This document shows positions 24,858 through 35,330 of a stretch of 64,000 nucleotides of DNA, in pieces. Origin of the DNA: Orbilia blumenaviensis (taxonomy: Eukaryota; Ascomycota; Orbiliomycetes; Orbiliales; Orbiliaceae). The stretch covers positions 1,298,602 to 1,362,601 of the forward strand of contig JAVHNS010000014.1 of NCBI GenBank assembly GCA_036872755.1. Reading direction: 5' to 3'. The stretch's first letter is position 1, and every line of letters begins with the position of its first letter. Made by a program: the position numbers and the translations under genes. Under the pieces are notes generated by a model. It was not told where the DNA came from. It made no database searches and was given only the letters and a program-made list of their open reading frames with translations.

Positions 24858-25449
24858 TATTATAATTAATCATATTAAATATATTTTAATATATTAAATA
24901 TAAGTTTATTTAATTTTAAATTTAATTTATAAATTAAATTTACAATATAAATATTTAAAAAATAAATTTAAAAATAAACTAAATTAAAATTAAATTATTT
25001 ATAAATATATTGTTTTAATAATATATTTAATTATTAAATTTATTTAATATATTAAATAAATAAAAATATATTTAATATTATTTTAATATTTAATATTTAT
25101 ATTTATAAATAATTTATATTTATATAAATAATATTCATATATATAAAAATTTTTAAATAATAATAATTTTAAAATTTTTTTTTAAATTTTATAAATTAAT
25201 TTATTAATATTTAATAAATTTTATTTACTACCTTTATTTATTAAATTTAATATATTTTTATTAAAAATTATATTATTTAATATTTTTATATTCAATTTAA
25301 TTTATTTTAAAAAAATAATTTAAATATTTCAAATTAATTTATTTTAAAAAAATAATTTAAATATTTCAAATTAAAAATATAATTAATTAAAAAATATTAA
25401 ACTGTTTTAAGAATTTCTTATCTGGGAAATACCTGGGATAGGTGTAACA
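24858..25449 (+). repeat. LTR 3 of the compound Gypsy element
   Basis: 592 bp. The start is strongly RIP-mutated, while the end (ATCTGGGAAATACCTGGG, then GGTGTAACA) is nearly intact. It is 36 bp longer than the others because of one tandem duplication near 25300-25375. Confidence 0.72.
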
Positions 25450-27234
25450 ATATTTATATTTAAAAACTTATTAAAATTAAAAAATAGAATTTTAATTAAA
25501 AAAATATTTAAAATATTAATAAAAGTTTTAAATATATATATAATATTTAATTAAAATTAAATATAAAATATTGATTTTATATTTTATTTATTATAATTTA
25601 TTTTTTTCTATATATCAAAAATTTAAATATTTTTTAAAATTAATTTAAATTTTGATATTAAAAAATTATATCATATAAATTTATTTAAATCTTAATTAAA
25701 TTGATTATAATTCTATTAATATTAATAATAATTTAATTAAAAAAATTAAATATATTATTAATTTTAAATTTATTTATTTAATATTATTTATATTTTTATT
25801 AAATTAATAATATATTTAAATAAACTTTTTTAAATTTATTAATTATAATTTTATTTTTTTTTAATTATTAAAAATTAAGAAATTATATTTTAAATTAATA
25901 TTTCTAAAACTTATATTTTATTATTTAGATATATATATTTTTATAATTAAATTATATTTATCTTTTTTTAAATTGTTTAATATAAAAAAAAATTTTTATT
26001 TTTATTACTTAAATATTTAATTATTTAAATTTTTTTATAAGATTAATAAAATATATAATTAAATATATTTTAATAAAATTAAAATATTTTATTCAAAAAG
26101 GATTTATTTAATTTTTTAAAAACATAATATAATAATAATAAAAATTTAAAATTATTATAAAAAAAAACTTATTATTATTAAAAATTTCTAAAAAAATTTT
26201 ATTATTTTTTTTAATAATTTCTTTATTTAATATAAACTTTTTTATTTTTATTTTAATTTATTATAATTTTATTTAATTTTTTTAAAATTTTTATAATTAA
26301 TATTATATATTTAAAAGTATTTATTTAATATATAAAAAATAATTAAAATATAAAATAAAATTTATAAAAATATTTATATAAATAATTATTTAAATAAATA
26401 TAAATATCTTATAATTTAATAAATTTTTTAAAATATTTAATAAAATAGTAATAAAAATTTTAATAATAAAATTTATTTTTTTATCTTACCATTATAAAAT
26501 TTATATATAATTTTTTTAAAATAATTAAAATTTAAAATATACTAATATAATAATTTAAATTTTATTAAAAAATTTTATTTTTTTATATTTGTTAAAAATT
26601 TTATTATTTATTTTATAAAATATTTTATTATTTTTAAATAAATATAATATAAAGAAAAATTAGATTTATATAAATTTGTTATAATAATATTAAAATTCTA
26701 AAAAGTTTTGATTAAATTAATTATTTTTTTTAATTATAATTTTGTTTTTATAAGTTTATTATTATTTTTTAATTATTTAATATAAAATGTATAATTTTTT
26801 TTAAAATATTTAAAAATTTAATTAAAATTTTAAAAAATTATTATAAATATTATATAAATAAAATAAATTTTAAAAAGTACTTTAAAAAAATTAATATATT
26901 TTATATAATTTATTATTTATTTATTTAATTGAAAATAACAAATTTGTTTATATTTATTTTTATAATTTATAAACAAATTTTAAAAGAATTTATTTAAAAA
27001 AATCAAAAATTATTTTATAAGATTTTGTATTTTAAAATTAAATAATTTTTTTTTTATAAATTGTAATAGGTTTTTTTTAAATAGAATAAATAATAAAATA
27101 AGTAATATTTATATATAATTAAAAAACTAATTTTTACATTTTAAATTAAAATTTTTAATTAAAAAATATATTAACCAAATTTTTTTATTATTAAAAAAAT
27201 TAATATAAAAATATAATTAGAAAATAAATTTTGG
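25450..27234. other. AT-rich sequence without recognised feature
   Basis: Almost only A and T with no open frames and no repeat ends that I can place. It is probably an old, fully RIP-mutated transposon, but I cannot assign it. Confidence 0.5.
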
Positions 27235-28055
27235 ACTCTTCCTAAGCGAAGCGAAGCGTAGCAGGGAAGAGGACTTTATAAAAAAAAATAAAAATAACAA
27301 ATCTGAAGTATATTCTTATAAAATCCTTATAATTCTCTATATTTTTAAAGAAAATGGGTTTCATTGTTAGTACAACTTTTCAAAAAAAAATATATACTTT
27401 TTTATAAAAAATCTAGTTATTTTTAGTTAAAAATAGTTATTTAAAGTTATTTAAATAAATAATTAATTTAAATTTTTTAAAAATAATATTAAAATTTTAT
27501 TTATTATAAAATTTATTTTTCTTATATTATTTTTTTAAAAAATTAATAATTTATATAAATTAAAAAATAAAACATACATATTATATAATTAATTTTTTAA
27601 TATACATAATAGGTACTATACTAAATTTTTTTTTTTAAAAAAAAAATTAATAAATAATTAAATTGCAGTTTTATTTAAAAACTTTTTTGAAAAATAGAGA
27701 AAATAAAAAAAATTAAATTAATTTTTTTATTAATAATATAATAAATTATTTTATATCAATAAAATAAATATTAACAAAATTTTTTAATCATTTTATTATA
27801 TTAATAAAAAATTGTTTAACATTTTTATTTAAAAATATTATATAAAAAAAGGTTAGATATAGGTATATTTATTTTTATATTAAAAAAATAATAATATATA
27901 ATTTAAATTTTCTTAATTTTTTTTTAAATATTTTTTAGTTTAATATTATTTTAAACTTAATTAATTATAAATATTAAAAATTAAATATTAATAAAATTTT
28001 TATTTATTCTAATATTTTTAAGATTAATTTTTTAATTTTATTATTTAATTATTGT
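27235..28055 (+). mobile_element. ZX repeat copy 1 (5' part only)
   Basis: Begins ACTCTTCCTAAGCGAAGC, and the GCGAA/GCGTA-rich loop is enclosed by a 7-bp stem (CTCTTCC at 27236-27242 with GGAAGAG at 27265-27271). The following ~800 bp match the copies at 35331 and 39214. The site where copy 2 holds a Y element is empty here, at 27835/27836. The copy stops at an LTR-like sequence at 28056. Element class unknown. Confidence 0.6.
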
Positions 28056-28260
28056 CAGATGTACAGAACAAAACAGTGTCACACATAGAGAACAGTCTGT
28101 AGTCTGCATACAGCAAAGCTTAACCTATGCCAAGCCCCCTATTCACTACCCAGCCAAATAAAAACTGTTATTCTATAAACAATATAATATATATTCTGCA
28201 TATAATATATAATTTATAATATATATACTATTTTAATATATTATTAGCACTAAATCTTTA
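28056..28260 (+). repeat. LTR-like remnant of ordinary base composition
   Basis: A TGTCAGATGTACAG start followed by about 130 bp of much less mutated sequence (AGCCCCCTATTCACTACCCAG), interrupting ZX copy 1. The TG start and position suggest a solo or partial LTR; its 3' end is not seen. Confidence 0.35.
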
Positions 28261-28547
28261 AAAAAAAATTATTTAAATACCTATAAATTATTTAAATAAA
28301 ACAATTATAATTTATAAATTATAAATTATTATTTTAATTTTTATTTAATATATTATTTATATTATTAAAATAATAGAATAATCTAAATTAACTATTTATT
28401 TAAAAATATTTAAATTAGTAATTAATAAAATAAATTATATTACGTAAAAATAAAAAATAAAAAATTATTTTAAAATACATATTTAAAACAATTATCAACT
28501 TTTTAATAATTTAAATTATAAATAAAAAATTGTAAATTAAATTTTAA
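28261..28547. other. AT-rich spacer, nothing recognised
   Basis: Short A+T-rich stretch between the LTR-like remnant and Y copy b. Confidence 0.45.
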
Positions 28548-29355
28548 TGCCCGACTGCATTTATGCAGGAGGGTTAAAGTTGAACCAGCGCGCGAGGGCG
28601 CGATCCATACCAGATCTGACAAAAAATGTGTTGTTTTTGGCTGACTTAGAGAAAAAAATTTTTGATTTTTGCCATATAAATTTATATGGGATTTTGCAAA
28701 TCTTGGCGGGTCTTGGCACTATTTTCAAGTATTGGCAAAAAATTGCTAAGAAATTTTGAAAATTGACTCTGACAAAAGTCTTCACCGTTTTTGTTTTTTT
28801 GATTCTCCGTCTCTAGTATTTTAATATGACTTTCTTTAAGTAATTATCTAGCTTTTCACGAGCCGCCGTCTGTCTATTTTCATTTTTTCTATTTTTTTTA
28901 TTTTTTTTAATTTTGTCACTTTTAGTGAAAATCAGGTCACGTGATTATTTTCGACGTCAAAACTATTTTTCTTTAATTTTTATTTAATTTTTATTTAATT
29001 TAATTTAGTTTTTGCATGCAAAATGGTCACGTGACACACATTTAAAATGACGTCACAAAATTTTAAAAATTAAAAAAAATTAAATAAAAATTAAATAAAA
29101 ATAGTTTTGACGTCGAAAATTGTCACGTGATCACATACAAAAGTCACATCAAAATTATATTAATTATTATATTAATTATTATATTAGTTATTATATTACT
29201 TTTTATATTAATTATTATATTAGTTATTATATTAAGTATTTGATTAATTGTTATAATTATAATATTAGTTATTATATTAAATATTATATTAATTATTATT
29301 GATTTATAATCAAGATGCGGCAGTCGGGTTTGAGTGCTGCGCAGCAGCCTCCTAG
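28548..29355 (+). mobile_element. Y element, copy b (best preserved)
   Basis: Starts TGCCCGACTGCATTTATGCA, in which CTGCAT/ATGCAG form a tight hairpin, and ends GGCAGTCGGGTTTGAG, TGCTGCGCAGCA, GCCTC, CTAG, then a host T. It carries three GTCACGTGA-type sites, one perfect TGACGTCA at 29048-29055, and an A+T minisatellite at 29150-29300. The least mutated copy, it is the best reference for the family. Frames of 70-74 codons across the 5' end recur in other copies but start on the terminal ATGCCC and are not supported as genes. Confidence 0.8.
28934..29133. repeat. Palindromic CACGTG/TGACGTC module inside Y copy b
   Basis: Two arms, each with GTCACGTGA and TTTTCGACGTC/GACGTCGAAAA, are inverted around a centre holding GCATGCAAAATGG, GTCACGTGAC (29026-29035) and TGACGTCA. 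A colinear stretch of about 110 bp occurs in W copy 3. Confidence 0.7.
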
Positions 29356-30712
29356 TAATTATTTTATATTTTAAAAAATTTTTTATTAATATATAATTTT
29401 TACTTTACTTTTATTTATCAAAATATTATAAATTAATATAATAAAATTTAAAAATTTTTTTTTTTTTTTATAAAATTTATATTTTTTTATTTTAATATAT
29501 AATAATATTATTTTAAATTATTATAATATAATATATATATATATATATATTATATAAAATTTATAATTTTTAAAAAAAATTAAAATATTATTTAAATAAA
29601 TAATAATAAAAATATTTAACAAATTATAAAATAATATATTTAATAATAATTAAAAAATTATTAATATATTTATTAATTTAAATAATATTATTAAATATTT
29701 ATAAAAATTATATTTTATTTTAAATATTATTTTTTATTTTTTTTTGTTATAATATATATTAAATTATAAATTTTTTTTAAATCTAATTTAATAAATATTT
29801 TAATATTTCACAATTAATTAAAAAATTTATTTATTAAAAATAATAAATTTTAATTTTTTATTATTATATTATTAAATATTTAATAGTTTATATAAAATTA
29901 TAATGAATTATTTTTTTTTTTTATAAAAAAAATAAATATCTTTATTAATAAAAAAAATTTATAAATAAAACTTTTCATTTCTATTTTTTTTATATATAAT
30001 TTTAATATTTTATTTTTAATTAAAAAAAACTTATAAATTAATTTAAAAAAAAATATAATATCTTACACTAATAAAATTTTATAATTTTAAAATTGGTATT
30101 TTAATAACTTATTTATTATTTCTTTTTCTTTTAAATCTACAAAATTAATATATTCTTTTAATATATATTATATTAATTCATTTTAAAAAACAATTTCTTT
30201 TAAAATTATTATTTTTATTAGTACAAAATCTTTTAATAAAAAATTAAATTATTTTATTTTAATTAATTTTATGGTGATAATATAAAGTTTTATAATTTAT
30301 TATATTAAAAAATAACTTATATTCTAATTAATATTTAAATTATTTTTGTATAATTACACAAATCCCAATATAAAATTAAATAATTTAATTTTTATAATAT
30401 TAAAAAAAATAAATTTTTTAAAATTATTTATTTTTATTTTTAAGTTTTTTATTTTATATATAATATTATAACTTAATAAAATATTATTTATTTTTTTAAA
30501 TAAAATGATTTTATTTTTTTTTATTAAAAATATGTTATATTTTACTATAAATTATATTATTATAAAATTGTTAAATATATTATAATTTATTAATATTCTA
30601 ATTTATATTATTTTGCTATTTTATAATAATATTATTTTTATTATTAAATAATTAAAATATTTTTTTAATAATTTTATTTTATATATTATAATTAATATAA
30701 TATTATGTATAA
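29356..30712. other. AT-rich sequence without recognised feature
   Basis: RIP-like A+T sequence with a short (TA)n near 29527-29552. Parts of 30050-30300 are slightly richer in G and C on the minus strand and may be an old coding region, but no family block could be recognised. Confidence 0.5.
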
Positions 30713-31972
30713 TACTCTTGAGGAAAAGGCTATTTCATAGCAACCATCAAACAACCGTTGGAAAACCAGTAAACTGTTTTTCGGTTTTTAATGATTGAGC
30801 CACATAAGTCAACTAATCTAACAACCTTTATTTAATAATTGAACAACCAGAATTTTGCTGTAGGACAACTGTTGAAAACTAGCAAGTTAATTACTACTAT
30901 AGTTGCTGCTACAGTTGCTGTTATGGTTGTTACACAATTATTCTTTATTAATGGTTTTATTAATTTATGACAATTATAATATAAAATTCACAATATTTAA
31001 TAAATTATTTAATAGATTAGTAGAATAATTAATAAAACAGCTAATAAAATAGCTAATAAAACAGCTAGTAAAACAACTAGTAGAATAGTTAATAAAATAG
31101 TTAGTGGAACAGCTAGTAGCACAACTAGTATGATAGCTATTATAGTAGTTAGTATGGTAGTTAATATAGTAGTTAATAAAATAGGTAGTAAAGCAACTAG
31201 TAAAGTATTTAGCAAGTTAATAGCTAGTATGGCAATTAGTATAATAACTAGCACAGTAGCTAACACAGCAATTAACACAACAACTAAAACAATAATTAGT
31301 AAAGCAACTAATAAAATAACTATTTAACAATTGGCAATTAAAAAAACAATTAGTTAAAAAAATAACTAATTATTGAGATAATAAAATAATAACAAATGAA
31401 AAAAGAAATTAAACATAAAATCAGAAATTATTTGAAATTAATTTCAAAAATAAATTTTAAAATTATTTTTTTTATATATATCACATAATTAATTTATATA
31501 TAAAAATTAAATTAAATTGAAATTAAATAAAAAAATTTATTAAATTGATAAAAATAATCATGTGATCCTTATATTTTTTATTTATTTATTAATTTATTTA
31601 TTTTTAATTAAAATAATTAAAATAATTATTTAATAATAATAATATAATTATTAATAAACAATTTGTAAATAATTGGAAAAATAATTGTTATAACTGTAAT
31701 ATAATTATAATAATAATTATAGTATAATTATTATAAAATTAATTTCAAATAATTAAAAAAATAATTTTTCAAATAAATTAAAAATAATTATTAAAATGAT
31801 TTTAAAATAGTTGTTATATTATTGAATTATAATTTGACAATTATTAAAAAATTATTAATAAATCTACTAAATAATAATTATTATAACCATAAATTTATGG
31901 TAACTGAATCAGCAAGAAACCACCCAACCGTTATCTTTTAGTTGTCCAACCCCCAGCTTTGTCTCAAGAGTA
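30713..31972 (+). mobile_element. W element, copy 1
   Basis: TA-CTCTTGAGGAAAAGG at the left and TTTGTCTCAAGAG-TA at the right: 8-bp terminal inverted repeats flanked by TA. The interior (31010-31325) is a degenerate 12-bp repeat around AACAGCTAGTA. No transposase is visible. TA flanks fit a Tc1/mariner-type non-autonomous element, but the terminal repeat is very short. The 89-codon minus frame over the minisatellite is a Leu/Ala/Val repeat produced by the 12-bp unit. Confidence 0.6.
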
Positions 31973-33224
31973 TAAATATTTTTTTTTTAAATAATAGAAA
32001 TTTTATTATTTTTATTATTTTTTTAATTTTTTATATTATATATTATTATAATATTATCTTATTATATAATTAAATTTTTTATATTTAAAATAAAAATTAT
32101 TTATTTTGTAATATTTATATTTGTTGAAAAATAATTTTTTTTATTAAAAAATATTTATTTTTATAAAATTTAATTAATTTAATATTAATATAACTTACTA
32201 TAATATAATTTAAACTTATAAATTATAAAATAAATTATTTTGGGTTTAATAATTTTTAATATATAAATTTTATAATTTTTTGATGTAAATTATTAATTAT
32301 ATAAATTTTTGTAAATTTTTAAATTCCTCTAATATATTACTAATTATAATAAAAATAATTTTTTAAATTTTTTTTTTAAAATTTTTATAATAAAAAATAT
32401 ATAAAATATTTTTATATTATAATAATAATTTAATTTATAATATATTAAAATAAATTATATAATTAATAATTTTGCTTTTTTATTATATTTTTAAAATAAT
32501 AAATCTAATTATTTTTTTTTTATTCAAAATTGTAATAATTTATTTAAATATTTTTTATATTATTAATTTTAAAAAAATTTTATTTATATTTATTAAAATT
32601 ATTAAAAATTTAAATTATTTAGTTATAATATTTTATAATTAGTTAAAAATAAAATTAATTTTATATTTTTTATTATTTTTAAATATTTAATAATTAAAAT
32701 TAAAAAATAATTTTATTTAATAAATAAAAGTTTATATTTTATTACAATTATTTATAAATTAGTTTAATTTATTAATTAATTTTATAAATTAAATAATTAT
32801 AACTAAATTATTATTTTTAGATTATAAAGTAAGTTGTTATATTTTATTACTTTTTAAAAATCTAAAATTTATTAAATTTTATAAAATATTTTATATTAAT
32901 TTATTTTTTTTAGTAAATGTTGCAAATACTTGCAAAATATTTATAATAATAAATTAAAAAATGGTTTTTTAATATATAAAATTATATATATAAAAATATA
33001 TATATTATAATAATTAAAAATATAATCTTAATTATGATTATAAATTAAAAAATAAAAAATTATATATATAATTATTATTTATATTTTATATATTAAAAAA
33101 TATATATATTATAATATTAAACCACAACTCTTTATTGCTTTTGGATTAAGGAAATTAAATTGATGTTGGTTTAAAAACTAAAATTGCCCAAATAGATTTT
33201 TGGATAAATCATTGTATATTTATA
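31973..33224. other. AT-rich sequence without recognised feature
   Basis: Heavily A+T-rich. The last 100 bp (from about 33120) become gradually less mutated toward the GC island that follows. Confidence 0.45.
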
Positions 33225-33305
33225 TTATCTGGACCGGGTAGCTCTAGCCGTTGTGTTGACCTTGTTGTATTTTGCGCATTACCGTGTGGGTGCGCGGTCT
33301 GACAT
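33225..33305. other. Isolated GC-rich island of about 80 bp
   Basis: A stretch of ordinary composition within the AT tract (GGACCGGGTAGCTCTAGCCG, GCGCATTACCGTG, GGGTGCGCGGTC). It is bounded by GACCG and CGGTC. It resembles no other part of the window and is not a tRNA that I can fold. It sits exactly where the left end of W copy 2 should be. Confidence 0.5.
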
Positions 33306-34096
33306 AACTAATTAATAGAAAATTTAACAAATTAGCAACTAATATGATAATTAATAAAAAATTTAATAAATTAGTAACTAGTATAATAACTAATAAAAAA
33401 CTTAATAAGTTAATAATTAACACAACAATTAATAAAAAATTTAATAAATTAACAGTTAGTATAGTAGTTAGTAAAATAGTTAGGTAATAGAATGATGATA
33501 GATTAAAAAAGAAGTTGAAAGTAAAATAATAGTTGAAATTTTAAAAATAAATTTTAAAGTTACTTTTTATATGTTATATGATTAATTTACATGTAAAAAT
33601 TAAATTAAATTGAAATTAAATTAAAAAAGAGAGTTATAACAGTGAAAATGGTTATATAACTATTATTTAATTTATTTAATTTATTTAATTTATTTAATTT
33701 ATTTAATTTATTTAATTTATTTAATTTATTTAATTTATTTAACTTAATTAGTTAAGATTACAATAATATAATTATTGTAAAAACAATCTACAAATAATTT
33801 GCATATTATTAAAATGATTGTTGAAATTGTAATACAATTATAATAAAATTATTAGAAAACTGTTAGAAAACCATTAGAAAATCATTAAAAAACAATTATA
33901 AAAAGAGTTTTTTTATTATTTAAAAAACAATTTTAAGAATAATAAAAAAACTATAAAAAAATTAGCAAACCATTACCAAACTGTTCGTAAAATAGTGAAA
34001 AAATTGAAAACCTGTTTTGAATACAGTATAACAACCCGCAAACCGTTTTCACCCCGTTTGCCGCCGGTCTTGCAACTCCACCCTTTGTCTCAAGAG
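33306..34096 (+). mobile_element. W element, copy 2 (left end missing)
   Basis: The right end ACTCCACCCTTTGTCTCAAGAG and the adjacent CCCGCAAACCGTTTTCACCC match W copy 3 in reverse. The interior begins with four 39-bp repeats (33306-33460) and contains (TTTATTTAA)n at about 33657-33745. The usual left terminus is replaced by the GC island. Comparison with copy 3 shows only transitions, for example CACGTGACC to TATATGATT. Confidence 0.65.
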
Positions 34097-35330
34097 TTTA
34101 TTAATTATAATAAAATTTTTTAATATTATAAATATAATTTAAATAATATATCTAATTTATATTAATATAATTATTTATAATTATAAAAGTAATATTTAAA
34201 TTAACTATAATAATATTTAAATTATTTATAATAATATTTATATTAACTATTATAATAAATATATTAATAAATTATATTAAAATAATAATAAATAAGATAA
34301 TAAAGAAGAGAATTATAAATAATAATAATAAAACAATTATAAAAAACAATAATAAAATAATTATAATTAAAATCTTAATTAACAAAATATAGAAAAAAAT
34401 AATTTTCATATTTAAAAAATTAGAAAAAAAAAGTTATAAAAATTAAAATTATAATTATAATTTGTAAATTATAAGAAATTAGTTTTGGAAGTATTTTCAA
34501 AATTTTGATTTATAAATTTTTAAAAAATTTAAAAATAATAAAAAAAAATTTAATATTAAGTGTAAGAAATCGTATAGGTATTAGTCAAGGTATTAAGATA
34601 ATATGCAAATATTGTAAAACAAGAATAAAATACTAATATAAATATAAATTAATATTTAAATTATTATTTAGTTTTTTAAATATATAATAATAAATATCAT
34701 GATTTAAATAAATAATTGATAAAAAAAATATAATATTAAATTAAATAAAAAATAAATTTAAATTAAATATTTAAATATATAAAATATTAAATAAATTAAA
34801 CAAAAATTATTTTTTAATAAATTAAAAATTTATATAAAATAAAAGTTTAAATAAATTATATTATTATATAAATTAAAATAATATAAATAATATTATTTTA
34901 TGAATTTTAAAAATTAAATTTAGATATTTTTTTATTTTAAATTTATAATTTGTATTATATTATATAGTTTTTGTTTTAATTATAATATTATTTGGATATT
35001 TCTTATAATTATTTTCTAATATAAATTTTAAAATTTTTATATTACTAAGATATCTTAATATCTTATATATTATTTTAATATATATTATTATTAATTTTAA
35101 ATTATATTTAATTAATTGTTTTATTATATAAATTAAGTTTGATTTTATATAAATTATTAAATATATGAATTATTTATTTAATTATTAATATTAGTAAATT
35201 TCATTATTTATTAATAATATATTATTTTTAATAATAAAATTTTTATAATATTTATATTAATTTATGTTATAATAAATAAAAATGGATTTAATAAATATTT
35301 ATTAAAAAATAATAATTATTTTTTTTTTAA
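34097..35330. repeat. AT-rich region with LTR-like motif and dispersed repeat
   Basis: TGTAAGAAATCGTATA at 34561 repeats the motif seen at 8641. From about 35020 to 35328 the sequence matches 58460-58775, a dispersed repeat that is uninterrupted there but ends here at the first base of ZX copy 2. Confidence 0.5.

Larger units (their letters stand above)
10658..25449 (+). mobile_element. Compound Ty3/Gypsy retrotransposon with three LTRs, heavily RIP-mutated
   Basis: Three LTRs in the same orientation (10658-11212, 16231-16787, 24858-25449) separate two internal regions of 5.0 and 8.1 kb. The outer flanks are identical: ATATT at 10653-10657 and again at 25450-25454, a 5-bp target duplication. 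The first internal region matches only the first part (gag to RNase H) of the second and then runs directly into LTR2, so its integrase end is missing. Relics include a gag zinc knuckle, the protease C-terminal block and a reverse transcriptase with YLNNIL in place of YLDDIL. The simplest history is insertion of a sister copy into the integrase region, followed by recombination between the inner and outer 3' LTRs. Confidence 0.75.

Noticed and set aside
27235..28055. ZX 5' parts as LTRs of one retroelement (35331 and 39214 as a pair)
   Set aside because: X-type sequence follows both copies 2 and 3, so a head-to-tail duplication of a whole unit fits better than an LTR pair. The LTR reading is not fully excluded.
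28547..28759. Recurrent 60-70-codon frame at the 5' end of Y copies (also at 36040, 40193 and, reversed, near 46076)
   Set aside because: It begins on the terminal ATGCCC of the element and recurs only because the copies are related. It has no domain, varies in length and is broken in copy a.
33225..33305. tRNA gene or tRNA-derived SINE in the GC island
   Set aside because: An A-box-like TAGCTCTAGCCG is present, but no acceptable B box or cloverleaf could be found.
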